64,000 nt of DNA from Streptomyces hygroscopicus (GTDB taxonomy: Bacteria > Actinomycetota > Actinomycetes > Streptomycetales > Streptomycetaceae), in the NCBI GenBank assembly GCA_002021875.1, contig CP018627.1:2418001-2482000 (forward strand), read 5' to 3'. Within the stretch, counting starts at the first letter, position 1. Every line of letters begins with the position of its first letter. Shown piece after piece: positions 46,262 to 55,046 of this stretch. A program made the translations under genes and the position numbers. The notes beneath the pieces were generated by a model. It had not been told where the DNA came from. It did not search any database and saw only the letters and a program-made list of their open reading frames with translations.

Positions 46262-46440
46262 GGTTTGACACAACGCGTGCGCCTGACAACTGCTCTTCCG
46301 GCAGCCGGGATGAGCGCGTGGCCCATCCGCTACAGGTGAAGGACGTTCCGGGCTGCGTTGTGGTCTGCGTTGCATCCTGAAACAGTTCAACGGCGAAGAC
46401 GACCACGTGCACCTGCTCACGCACTACCCGCCCAAGGTCC
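46262..46440. pseudogene. IS200/IS605 remnant (tnpB tail and tnpA piece)
   Basis: On the minus strand, 46262-46366 begins DHNAARNVLHL, the C-terminal motif of IS605 TnpB. On the plus strand, 46366-46440 reads ILKQFNGEDDHVHLLTHYPP, which holds the HUH (His-x-His) motif of the TnpA Y1 transposase. The two were divergent or back to back, and nearly everything between and around is deleted. Confidence 0.65.
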
Positions 46441-46456
46441 AGCTCTCTAGCTGGTG

Positions 46457-46676
46457 AATTCTCCGGCTCGAATTCGATGCCGAGCTCTTTGAGGTCCTGA
46501 CCGAGGTGGGTCAAGATCCCAACCCCTTTGTCAGGAACGCCGCCGCCTGGTCGACGGCCTATCTGGGATGGCCTCAGTCGCTCAACCTGCTGCGAGAGCT
46601 GGCGTCCCGGGACCCAGGGCCCCGGAGTTCTCCGGACTCGTCCGGGTTTGAGCTGCGTCCAGGGCCTGCTGCGTGA
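46457..46676 (+). pseudogene. HEAT-repeat protein, C-terminal fragment
   Basis: EFDAELFEVLTEVGQDPNPF and VRNAAAWSTAYLGWPQSLNL, followed by LRELASRDPGPR and a stop at 46676. Paired helices with an Arg-Asn at the second helix start are typical HEAT repeats. The N-terminus is missing. Confidence 0.5.
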
Positions 46677-46745
46677 TCAAACTGGGCGAACGCGACTCTC
46701 CCCGGGGCCTTGGTCGGTGGCGTGCATGGATTCAGAGCCGCCGGA

Positions 46746-47165
46746 TCACCATGGACACCAGTTGTCCGACTCCTTCAGAGAGCCGGGGTCAAGGGTGGCG
46801 AGATACGCGGTGAGTAAATCCTTGTAATCGGCTTGCTGACTGTCGTCCGCTGCCTCGCTGAAGGCCTTGTACCTCCCGATGCGATACAGGAATTCGATAA
46901 AGTTTCCGAGCGACTCGTTGACGATCTCTATCTCGATGTTCTCAGCAACCAGGCATGCGAGCAGGATCTGCCCGTCCAACGGGTTGAGGTAGTAACGGAA
47001 ATCGGAATCGCTGTGCGGTGCCCCCAGCGTCACAAACGTTTCCGGAGTGACAGGGACGGCCGCGCCGGAGTACTCACCGGTACGCTGTGCATTTCCGAAT
47101 GGCGTGATCATGCCGCAGAATCTACACGCCGCGCAAGAGAACCACAGCGGCGGATCAAAGCTCAT
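46746..47165 (-). CDS. SUKH-4-like putative immunity protein
   Basis: A 139-residue protein from ATG 47165. The order is a glycine-rich opening, VPVTPETFVTLGAPHSDSDF, YYLNPLDGQILLACLVAENI and VNESLGNFIEFLYRIGRY. The NxSLxxFxxFL element after two strands is the mark of the SUKH-4 immunity family. It ends KESDNWCPW. No toxin lies next to it. The gene is complete but isolated between IS remnants. Confidence 0.65.
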   Translation of the reverse strand: MSFDPPLWFSCAACRFCGMITPFGNAQRTGEYSGAAVPVTPETFVTLGAPHSDSDFRYYLNPLDGQILLACLVAENIEIEIVNESLGNFIEFLYRIGRYKAFSEAADDSQQADYKDLLTAYLATLDPGSLKESDNWCPW

Positions 47166-47263
47166 TGACGGAAAACTCCCTCGTCTTCGCGCGGGCTCAA
47201 AGAACGCAGCGTCCCGTGCCGGAGCTCGCGCGTCTCGTCCACGGTCCTTAGCTTGTTCTTTAT

Positions 47264-47647
47264 CTACCAGGATCTTCCGGGCTTGCCGATGGCCTTGAGG
47301 GTCTCGGGGCGTTTGACGGTCTTGCCGACGTCGTAACGGGGTGCCCGGTGTTTGTTCTTGGCGCCGGGTGGCCGTCCGGGGCCTGCACCTCGGGGTTTGG
47401 GAACACGGGTCGGGCAGGCGAGGTAAGCGCGGATGTTCCTGAACCCTCGGCGGACCCGGGCCGGGGTGAGCCGGTCGGAGGCGGTGGGTTTCTCCCACGG
47501 CCGGCGGAGGTCCGCGGCGAGCGGCCGGGCGAGGCGGAGCTGGGTGTGGGCGACGATCAGGACCCAGGTCCAGCGGTCCGCGGCCTCGGGAGTACGGAGT
47601 TTCGGTGCGGTCCAGCCGAGAGTCTGCTTCGCGAAACGGAAGGTGTG
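47264..47647 (-). pseudogene. NF041680-type transposase, C-terminal fragment
   Basis: Starting with HTFRFAKQTLGWTAPKLRTP, it continues EAADRWTWVLIVAHTQLRLA, ARVRRGFRNIRAYLACPTRV and YDVGKTVKRPETLKAIGKPG, the C-terminal block of the NF041680 transposase group common in Streptomyces. It is cut at about 47648, exactly where the coupling-ATPase sequence begins on the other strand. Confidence 0.75.
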
Positions 47648-49450
47648 AGGTCGGCTCGGGACGCCCTGCCGGTGTTGCCACCGGTGGGTTTTCCCGAGCC
47701 GCCTCCCGAACCCGGCGTGCCCGTCTCCGGGCACCGGGCTCTCCACAAACTCCAGTGGACGGTGATTCTCAGGGACTCGGCCACGGTCGGCGCGCTCCTA
47801 CTGCACCGGCCGCAGCCAGTACTGGCCCGGCGGCAGGATGTCGAGCACGGTGCCGCGGTCCGCCAGTCCGCCGCCAAACTCACCGGCCCCCAATGGCACA
47901 CGTCCATCACCTACGCCGCCACCTGCACACGTCACGAGGAGCGTGCGCGGGATGTGGTGCGGGGGCGTGCGCATGCGCTGGCCTCCGCGTTCGGCCTGTA
48001 CGCGGAACTCAACTGGCTCGCCCGCACCCGACTCGCCCACCCCGAACGGTGGCTGGAAGGGCGGGTCTTCCCGCAGCGTGCGGCGCTGCTGTCGGTCCCG
48101 GAACTGGCGGCCCTGGCCCATCTGCCCCTCGACGCGGACGCCCCCGGCGTGCGGCGTGCGGGAGCCCGTTCGGTCCTCCCACCACCCACGGTCCCCGAGC
48201 CGACCCCCGCGTCCGGGGTCAAGCCGCTGGGCCACTCCGACACCGGCGCCCGCCGCCCGGTCGGTCTCGCGGTCGCGGACGCCCGCCACCACATCCATCT
48301 GATGGGCGCCACCGGCTCCGGCAAATCCACCCTGGTCGCCCACCTCGTTCTCGACGATGTCCGCAATCACCGGGGCGCGATCGTCATCGATCCCAAGGGC
48401 GACCTCGTCACCGACCTCCTGCACCGCCTGCCCGACACCTGCGCCGACCGCCTGGTCCTCATCGACCCGGACGACTCCCACGCCCCGCCATGCCTGAACG
48501 TACTGGACGGGGCCGACATCGACGTGGTCGTCGACAACCTCACCGGCATCTTCCGCCGCATCTTCACCGCCTTCTGGGGCCCCAGGACCGACGACGTCAT
48601 GCGCGCCGCCTGCCTGACCCTGCTCAAACACCGCGCCCACACAGGTCAGCTCGTCACCCTCGCCGACGTCCCCCGGCTCCTGGGCGAACCCGCCTACCGC
48701 CTGCGCCTGATCCCCACCATCAAAGACCCCGTCCTCCGCGGCTTCTGGGCCTGGTACGAGTCCATGTCCGAACCCTCCCGCGCCGCCGTGGTCGGCCCGG
48801 TGATGAACAAGCTGCGCGCCTTCCTGCTGCGCGACTTCGCCCGCCGCGCCATCTCCGCCGGCCCGTCCACCTTCGACCTCGCCCAGGTCCTCGACGGCGG
48901 CATCCTCCTCGCACGCCTCCCCAAAGGCGCGCTCGGCGAGGAGACCGCACGGCTGCTGGGCTCCTTCATCGTCGCCGGAACCTGGCAAGCGGCCTCCGCG
49001 CGCGCCCGCACCCCCGAACACCAGCGCATCGACGCGTCCCTGTACGTGGACGAGGCGCACAACTTCCTCACCCTGCCCTACCCGCTGGAGGACATGCTCG
49101 CCGAAGCCCGCGGCTACCGGCTATCCATGGCACTGGCCCACCAGCACCTCGCCCAGCTCCCCCGCGACCTGCGCGAAGGCATCTCCGCCAACGCCCGCAA
49201 CAAGATCTTCTTCAACGCATCCCCCGAAGACGCTTCGGCCCTGGAACGCCACACCCTCCCCACCCTCACCGCCCACGACCTCGCCCACCTCGACCCCTAC
49301 CAAGCCGCCGCCCACCTGCTCACCACCGGCGCCGAATCCCCGGCCTTCACCCTCACCACCCGCCCCCTCCCACCCCCCGTCCCCGGCCGCGCCACCGACC
49401 TCCGCGCCGCCGCAGCGGCCCGCACTCACACCCGGGCCACTCGCCCCTGA
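47645..49450 (+). CDS. VirD4/TraG-like coupling ATPase (5' end rearranged)
   Basis: About 600 residues. Such membrane-linked hexameric ATPases pump or recruit DNA to a conjugation apparatus. Walker A GATGSGKST is at about residues 221-229, Walker B SLYVDEAHN near 465. Between them are DPKGDLVTDLLHRLPD, ISAGPSTFDLAQVLDGGILL and ARLPKGALGEETARLLGSFI. The C-terminus has MALAHQHLAQLPRDLREGIS and the ARNKIFFNASPEDA sensor segment. A transposase tail ends at 47648, and no membrane helices precede residue 1, so the original N-terminus was probably lost; GTG 47645 could serve as the new start. It heads the + strand transfer module. Confidence 0.85.
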   Translation: MRSARDALPVLPPVGFPEPPPEPGVPVSGHRALHKLQWTVILRDSATVGALLLHRPQPVLARRQDVEHGAAVRQSAAKLTGPQWHTSITYAATCTRHEERARDVVRGRAHALASAFGLYAELNWLARTRLAHPERWLEGRVFPQRAALLSVPELAALAHLPLDADAPGVRRAGARSVLPPPTVPEPTPASGVKPLGHSDTGARRPVGLAVADARHHIHLMGATGSGKSTLVAHLVLDDVRNHRGAIVIDPKGDLVTDLLHRLPDTCADRLVLIDPDDSHAPPCLNVLDGADIDVVVDNLTGIFRRIFTAFWGPRTDDVMRAACLTLLKHRAHTGQLVTLADVPRLLGEPAYRLRLIPTIKDPVLRGFWAWYESMSEPSRAAVVGPVMNKLRAFLLRDFARRAISAGPSTFDLAQVLDGGILLARLPKGALGEETARLLGSFIVAGTWQAASARARTPEHQRIDASLYVDEAHNFLTLPYPLEDMLAEARGYRLSMALAHQHLAQLPRDLREGISANARNKIFFNASPEDASALERHTLPTLTAHDLAHLDPYQAAAHLLTTGAESPAFTLTTRPLPPPVPGRATDLRAAAAARTHTRATRP

Positions 49451-49524
49451 CCACCGAATCCGCCATGCGCCCCTCTTCAGCTCACCCGGCCTTCTCCCGG
49501 CCGATGCCCTGGTGGTGATCCGCT

Positions 49525-50538
49525 ATGCCCGCTCTGCCCCGCCCCGCCTCCGGACCCGGCTCGCGTTACACCGCGCGCGCCGCACTCACCCGGCCCCGGC
49601 CCACACCCCCACGGCACCGCGCAGACCCTGCTGCCCTCACCCGCAGCCTCACCGCACGCGACCTGTGGATCACCGCCATGGTTCACGAACACCGCGTCCT
49701 GACCACCACGCAGATCGCCCGCATCGCCTTCACCAGCCAACGCTCCGCCCAGCGCCGCCTGCGCGTCCTCCACCACCACGCCGTCCTGGACTCCTTCCGC
49801 CCCCTGACCCAGCACGGCTCCGCACCCGAGCACTACACCCTCGGCCCCACCGGCGTCAGCCTCATCGCCGCCCACGCCGGATGCGAACCCGCCACCCTCG
49901 GCTGGCGCCCCACCACCACCGGCCGCATCGCCTACTCCCCATCCCTCGGCCACGACATCGGCGTCAACGAACTCCTCACCCACCTCGCCGCCCCCACCCA
50001 AAACGCCACCCACGGCCACCTGACGCTGTGGCTGTCCGAACGCTCCTGCGCCAGACGCTGGGACGACATGATCCGCCCCGACGCCTACGCCCACTGGCAC
50101 CACCCCACCACAACCGACGCGAATAACCCGGTCCTGCTGCCGTTCTTCCTCGAATACGACACCGGCTCCCAGACCCTGCCCCGCGTCGAAACCAAACTCG
50201 CCGGCTACGCCGCCTTCATCACCTCCACCAACACCCGCCCCGCCCTCCTCATCCACACCCGCACCGCCTCCCGCGACCGCGCCCTCCGCCACCGCCTCAC
50301 CCAACCCGCCCGCGACCTCGGCCTGTACGTCGCGACCTCCTCCGCGGACTTCACCACCCACACCCCCTGGGGCCCCTGGTGGACACCCCTCCACCCCGCA
50401 GCCCGCCGCACCACCCTCACCGGCCTCACCACCCACTGGCCCCACCTCACCCCGGCCAGCATCGACCCCACCGACGCCGACACCACCCTCACCCTCCCCA
50501 TCCCACCCCGGCCACCCACGACGCCAAACGGCCGATGA
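49525..50538 (+). CDS. Replic_Relax-family protein (plasmid relaxation/replication)
   Basis: A 337-residue protein of the actinobacterial replication-relaxation family, thought to act on plasmid DNA during replication or transfer. A winged helix lies at residues about 50-100 (HEHRVLTTTQIARIAFTSQR, then SAQRRLRVLHHHAVLD). The later alpha-beta domain has LGHDIGVNELLTHLAA, PDAYAHWHH and LPFFLEYDTGSQTLPRVETK, the acidic EYDTG and E-x-K set that suggests a nuclease-like centre. The N-terminal 45 residues are a basic, proline-rich tail. It lies 74 bp after the ATPase and overlaps the next gene by ATGA. Confidence 0.88.
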   Translation: MPALPRPASGPGSRYTARAALTRPRPTPPRHRADPAALTRSLTARDLWITAMVHEHRVLTTTQIARIAFTSQRSAQRRLRVLHHHAVLDSFRPLTQHGSAPEHYTLGPTGVSLIAAHAGCEPATLGWRPTTTGRIAYSPSLGHDIGVNELLTHLAAPTQNATHGHLTLWLSERSCARRWDDMIRPDAYAHWHHPTTTDANNPVLLPFFLEYDTGSQTLPRVETKLAGYAAFITSTNTRPALLIHTRTASRDRALRHRLTQPARDLGLYVATSSADFTTHTPWGPWWTPLHPAARRTTLTGLTTHWPHLTPASIDPTDADTTLTLPIPPRPPTTPNGR

Positions 50539-51467
50539 GCCTGCTCGCCAAGACCACCACCGGGATCGGCTGCGCGCTCATCGCCCTTCCCCTGCTCGCC
50601 GCCCTCGCTATCGCCGCACTCCTCAGCTCCCTCATCCCCGGCTCCAGCGGCACCACCACCGCCCCCGGCAGGAACGCGCTGCAGGACATCCCTCCGAGCA
50701 TGCTGGCGCTGTATCAGCGGGCCGCCCCCGAGTGCCCGGGCCTGCCCTGGACAATCCTCGCCGCCATCGGCAAGGCCGAGACCGACCACGGACGCCACCC
50801 CACCATGCGATCCTCCGCAGGAGCCGTGGGCCCCATGCAATTCCTGCCGTCCACCTTCAAGCTCTACGCACACCCGGTACCGGCAGGTGGACGCAGACCC
50901 CCGACGCCGTGGGACCCGGTGGACGCGGTGTTCGCGGCAGCCCGCCTGCTGTGCACACACGGTGCCCGACACAACAAGAACATCGAGCGGGCGATCTACG
51001 CCTACAACCCCTCCCACACCTACGTCGCAAACGTTCTACGCATCGCACGCCGCTACGCCGCCACCCTCCCCACAACCTCCGCTGCCGGCCGGGAGGTGGT
51101 GGCCTTCGCCCGCCGCCAGCTCGGCACCCCCTACGTCTGGGGCGGCGACGGCCCCGCCGAAGGCGGCTTCGACTGCTCCGGCCTCGCCAAAGCCGCCTAC
51201 GCCACCATCCACATCAGCCTCCCCCGCGTGGCACAGGCCCAGTACAACACCGGCCCCCGCCTCCCCGCCGGAACACCCCTCCTCCCAGGCGACCTGCTGT
51301 TCTTCGGCACCAGTCCGCGGGCTGTCACGCACGTCGGCATCTACAGCGGCCACCACCACATGATCGACGCACCCCACCCCGGCGCCGTGGTCAGAGAAAC
51401 CCGCATCCAGCTGACCGGCCCCACCTACCAGGGAGCAACCCGCCCGAGCCCGCGCGGTACACGATGA
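50535..51467 (+). CDS. transglycosylase-NlpC/P60 cell-wall hydrolase
   Basis: A 310-residue protein. One N-terminal helix (residues 11-33) anchors or exports it. Residues about 55-165 form an SLT-type lytic transglycosylase fold with Glu82 in IGKAETDHGR and AGAVGPMQFLPSTFKLYA. Residues about 185-300 form an NlpC/P60 peptidase with Cys214 in GGFDCSGLAKAAYA and His266 in AVTHVGIYSG. Two-domain hydrolases of this type open peptidoglycan for DNA-transfer channels in Gram-positive conjugation. Start overlaps the Replic_Relax stop (ATGA), and its own stop overlaps the next start likewise. Confidence 0.9.
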   Translation: MSLLAKTTTGIGCALIALPLLAALAIAALLSSLIPGSSGTTTAPGRNALQDIPPSMLALYQRAAPECPGLPWTILAAIGKAETDHGRHPTMRSSAGAVGPMQFLPSTFKLYAHPVPAGGRRPPTPWDPVDAVFAAARLLCTHGARHNKNIERAIYAYNPSHTYVANVLRIARRYAATLPTTSAAGREVVAFARRQLGTPYVWGGDGPAEGGFDCSGLAKAAYATIHISLPRVAQAQYNTGPRLPAGTPLLPGDLLFFGTSPRAVTHVGIYSGHHHMIDAPHPGAVVRETRIQLTGPTYQGATRPSPRGTR

Positions 51468-52351
51468 GCACGCACCCCACCCCGGCCGAGATCGACACCT
51501 TGATGCGCACGCTCGTCCGCATCCTGGCCGGCGTCGCCGCCCTCGCCCTCATCTTCACCGCCGTCAACGTCACCCTCTTCGCGGTCGATCACCACATCCC
51601 CTGGCCGATCGCCGTCCTCCTCGACCCGATGGTCGCCCTCACCCTCACCACCGTCCTCTACGCCGACGCACGACTCGCCGCCTGGAACATCCCCCCACCA
51701 CGCTGGTCCACCACCCTGCGCTGGTCCACCGGCCTGGCCGCCACCGTGATGAACACCTGGACCTCCCTCTGGCCCGATGACCACATCGGCTGGCCCCGTC
51801 ATGCCGACCCCGCCGGAGTGCTCCTCCACGCAGTACCACCCCTGCTCCTCATCGGCCTGACCGAAACCGTCGCCGCCTACCGCCGCTGCACCTCCCAGAC
51901 ACACCCGCACCCCACCACCGCACCCCACGACAACCACCATGAGGAGCACCCCAGGAACACGCCGGGAGCACCCACACCCCCCGCTCCACCACCGTCCGAG
52001 CGCACCGATGAGGAAGACGGGGACCCGACAGCGGCCACCACACACCACGACAGCCACGAACCCACCCCCGATGGGCCCGTGGACCAGCCCGATGGACACA
52101 GCCGCGCAGACGCCGATATGTACGCGCGGGCTCTCGCACTGGATCTCGCGGCCCGCCAGCACACCGGTCAGCCGGTCAGCATCCGCCAGCTCCGCCGCCA
52201 CTTGCACCTGGGCCAACACCGCGCCCGAGAGCTCCGCTCCCGGCTCGACACCGAGCGCACCCCGGGAGCACCCGCACCTCACCCCGCACCCCAAACCGCA
52301 CCCGACCAACCACGCCAAGAAGCACCCGCCCGGGGGACGGGAGCGGCTTGA
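51464..52351 (+). CDS. DUF2637-type membrane protein
   Basis: A 295-residue protein. Four hydrophobic segments lie between residues about 17 and 135 (ILAGVAALALIFTAVNVTLF, WPIAVLLDPMVALTLTTVLY, WSTGLAATVMNTWTSLWPDD, LLHAVPPLLLIGLTETVAAY), the DUF2637 pattern of Streptomyces plasmid spread or transfer proteins. A long acidic, His/Pro-rich linker leads to a C-terminal helix-turn-helix-like segment (PVSIRQLRRHLHLGQHRARE). It is translationally coupled to the wall hydrolase by ATGA. A role in intramycelial plasmid spread is plausible. Confidence 0.82.
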   Translation: MSTHPTPAEIDTLMRTLVRILAGVAALALIFTAVNVTLFAVDHHIPWPIAVLLDPMVALTLTTVLYADARLAAWNIPPPRWSTTLRWSTGLAATVMNTWTSLWPDDHIGWPRHADPAGVLLHAVPPLLLIGLTETVAAYRRCTSQTHPHPTTAPHDNHHEEHPRNTPGAPTPPAPPPSERTDEEDGDPTAATTHHDSHEPTPDGPVDQPDGHSRADADMYARALALDLAARQHTGQPVSIRQLRRHLHLGQHRARELRSRLDTERTPGAPAPHPAPQTAPDQPRQEAPARGTGAA

Positions 52352-52471
52352 CTAGTCGGCCGCCACAGAGCGTTCATAGTCGTCGCCGCGGACCACCGCG
52401 TAGGCCACGCGCCGCGAGCACCCCGGCCGGGGCTCTCTCCACAACCACCACCCCACGCGGGAGACCCCACC

Positions 52472-53296
52472 ATGCCAACCACCACCAAAACCGACAACAC
52501 CACACCCACCCCCCACCAACCCGACCTCGCTCAGCTATCCGGCGCCACCGCCGCCGTATGGGCCGCACTGCACAACCAGCCCGGCACCACCAGCACCACC
52601 CTCGCCCAAGCCGCCGGTACCGGCCAGTCCACCACGACCAAAGCCCTCCGCCACCTCGAACAGACCGGCCTCGCCCACCGAGAGAGCGCCGCCCCCGACG
52701 GCAGCGGCCGCCCCGCCAACTACTGGTACCCCACACCCACACCCACACCCGACCCTGACACCAGCACCTCACCGGACACGACGGACGAGCCGCCGACCGC
52801 TGACAACGACAGCCACGAGCAACCCACCGAGCACCACGACCACCCCGCGCCCACTGCAGAGTCCCCCGCATCCGAGGACGACGCATCAGAACACGGTGAC
52901 GCTGATGAAGACGGGGAGCGGGGTTCTGCGAGCGAACCCTCGCAGGGAGTAGAAAACGACGATGCGCCGGCGCCGACGCCCGCGTCCGAGCCTCCGACAA
53001 GCGAGGCGACCCCCGAGGACGCAAAAACGGAGGAGACCCAGCCAACCGTCAACCAGAGCGGCTACCGGACCCGCCTCGCCCCTGGTGCCCTGCGCCAGAT
53101 GGTCATCGGCCACCTCACCGCTCACCCCGACGAAGCGTTCACGGCCACACGCATCAGCCGGATCATTGAGAAAAGTTCCGGCGCCATCGCCAACGCCCTG
53201 GTCACCCTGACCAAGCAGGGCATCGCCGAACAGGTCACCGAACGCCCACGCACCTACCGCATCACCGCCGCAGCAACCAGGAACGGCGAGGCGTAG
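52472..53296 (+). CDS. protein with two winged helices and acidic linker
   Basis: A 274-residue protein with GGGAGAC before ATG 52472. Residues about 18-75 form a MarR/GntR-like winged helix (TTSTTLAQAAGTGQSTTTKA, LRHLEQTGLAHRESAAPDGS). Residues 85-195 are a low-complexity acidic Asp/Glu/Pro linker. Residues about 200-268 form a second winged helix: LAPGALRQMVIGHLTAHPDE, TRISRIIEKSSGAIANALVT and ERPRTYRITA. The second domain is matched by the N-terminus of the AAA+ protein at 62463-63671. Probably a DNA-binding regulator or a partition or transfer factor. Confidence 0.75.
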   Translation: MPTTTKTDNTTPTPHQPDLAQLSGATAAVWAALHNQPGTTSTTLAQAAGTGQSTTTKALRHLEQTGLAHRESAAPDGSGRPANYWYPTPTPTPDPDTSTSPDTTDEPPTADNDSHEQPTEHHDHPAPTAESPASEDDASEHGDADEDGERGSASEPSQGVENDDAPAPTPASEPPTSEATPEDAKTEETQPTVNQSGYRTRLAPGALRQMVIGHLTAHPDEAFTATRISRIIEKSSGAIANALVTLTKQGIAEQVTERPRTYRITAAATRNGEA

Positions 53297-53429
53297 ACCG
53301 GCACGAACGGACCAGCGGCCGGGTACCGCCATTCAGTTGGGGGTACCCGGCACCTACCGTCCATCCGTGTCGTGTCCGATGGTTCGCTGGTGGCTTTGAG
53401 GTGATGGTGCGTTCAGCTTGGAGTTCATC

Positions 53430-53587
53430 ATGAGCCAGCTCGGCACGCGTCGCGATAAACCCGGCGACGTCGACGGTCATCCCGGGATACTGGCCACCGT
53501 GGATGAGGTCAAGGTCGTCGTCTCCCATTCCGAGCGCGCGACCCTGCGCGTCGGCGAGGTGTTCTTGAAGGTGGACGCCGCCCCCGG
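53430..53587 (+). pseudogene. APH-family phosphotransferase, 5' fragment
   Basis: From ATG 53430: DVDGHPGILATVDEVKVVVS and HSERATLRVGEVFLKVDA. It is the opening and first kinase strand (Lys of the nucleotide pocket in FLKVD) of an aminoglycoside-phosphotransferase-fold protein. The next codons are replaced by unrelated DNA. The remaining part appears at 55047-55679 in the same orientation. Confidence 0.75.
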
Positions 53588-54216
53588 CCTCCTTCTGGCA
53601 GGCCGCACACGACCGCCTCACCAACCCCGACAGCCTCGCCAAACTCGCCGAGGCCGCCGCCAACCGCCGCCGCGACCGCTGGGCTTACCACCTCTGACAG
53701 AAGGCCGCAGATGCCGGCAGCACCAGTGCCCTGATCAGTCTCGCCCTGGTACGGGAGAAGGCTGGGGACCGGGACGGGGCCGAACAGCTCGTCCGACAAG
53801 CCGCCGACGCCGGCGACGCCTCGGCCCCGAACTCTCTCGCCCGCTGGCGACAGTTAGTCGAGGACCAAGACAGGCTCGAACAGTTCGTCCGGCGACAGGA
53901 CGAGGTCGAACAGCTTGCCCGGCAAGCCGCCGACACCGACGCCCCGAACGTTCTCGCCGACTACGCCGACGCCCTGAACGATCTCGCCATCTACATCGAC
54001 GCCCAGAACCTTCTCGACCTGATACGGGAGGAGACCAGGGCCTGGCCCGAGACCGAGCAGTTCGCCCGGCGAAACGCCGACGCCGGCTACGCCGCCTCCA
54101 TGATCGATCTCGACGCGAGGCGGGAGAACGGAGACCTGTGGCCGTACGGACTGGACCCCGATGGCACGCCATCCGCGCCCTGGGACCTCTTCACACAGCC
54201 ACCTGCGGATATGTAG
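53588..54216 (+). pseudogene. Sel1/TPR-like repeat protein, C-terminal fragment
   Basis: ASFWQAAHDRLTNPDSLAKL and AEAAANRRRDRWAYHL end at a TGA. The same frame resumes QKAADAGSTSALISLALVRE, KAGDRDGAEQLVRQAADAGD and further repeats, to a stop at 54216. The GD-D-GAEQLVRQAADAG units are Sel1-like/TPR repeats. The N-terminus is missing. This fragment forms the left part of the DNA that splits the phosphotransferase gene. Confidence 0.7.
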
Positions 54217-54422
54217 CAGCGGGTCACGGCAAATATCACCAACAGGCTGTGAGCGAATCTTTCCCTTGCCGAGCTCGACGCGCTCAGCTGCTCAATGTTC
54301 AGTGAGAACGCTCAACTTTGAGTGCGACAGAACAATCGACGTCGAGGGGCCAACCGACGAAATTAGCTGACCTGGAGCTTCGCCGACAGTCGGGTGTGCG
54401 GATCCCATGCTTACCCAGCCCC

Positions 54423-54902
54423 TCACCTGCCAGAAATAGCTCGCCGCCCGCGGTAGCCACGAAAGCCGCGGCGCAGCGCAAGGGCGCACCATATGAACGC
54501 TGCCGTCAGTGCGGCTGCGGCCGAGGCACCAAGCACCGGTGGCTCCGGCCGAAAGCCCAGTGAGAGCCGGGTGCCCATGAACGTGGGTATGACTGCGAGC
54601 ACATCCGGGCCGTGGAGCGGAACCCTGGCGGCGACAGCCCGCAGCGCGGCTGCCGCCGTCAGACCGGTCGCGGTCCAGGCCACCAGGTACGGCCGCACCT
54701 GCCCCGGAGCGGCGAGCGGCATCCCGTACTCATCGGAGCCGAGACGGAACGACGCGTCGGCCCAGCCCAGGCCGACCCCGAGGATGGTGACGCCCGCCGC
54801 CCACAAGGCATGGCGCCATAGTGGACCAGGCCGCAGGGACTCTTCGTCGCTGTCAGAGCTCGCGCAGTTGTCAGGGCTGGAGAGGCCGGGCGATTCGGTC
54901 AC
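54423..54902 (-). CDS. hypothetical membrane protein, possibly truncated
   Basis: A 159-residue frame from GTG 54902. Three or four helices: HALWAAGVTILGVGLGWADA, LVAWTATGLTAAAALRAVAA, a short one near AVIPTFMGTRLSL, and GASAAAALTAAFIWCALALR. The frame is open further upstream (DETSDGLNTESSALLLGRRE) up to the phosphotransferase junction at 55047, so the real start may be lost. It lies inside the insert that splits that gene. Confidence 0.45.
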   Translation of the reverse strand: MTESPGLSSPDNCASSDSDEESLRPGPLWRHALWAAGVTILGVGLGWADASFRLGSDEYGMPLAAPGQVRPYLVAWTATGLTAAAALRAVAARVPLHGPDVLAVIPTFMGTRLSLGFRPEPPVLGASAAAALTAAFIWCALALRRGFRGYRGRRAISGR

Positions 54903-55046
54903 GCCCAGAAAACGCAGCCCGAATGCCGCAGGTTCCCACCCGAATCGCCGACCGATGCTTTCACGTCGGCCGAGAAGCAGCGCCGAGCTCTCGGTGTTGA
55001 GCCCGTCGCTCGTTTCGTCACCCCACCCTCCGCATTTCGTCGGTTC

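Noticed and set aside
47605..49518. 637-codon plus-strand frame across the ATPase gene
   Set aside because: Pro/Arg/His-rich shadow in the +1 frame of a gene with Walker motifs.
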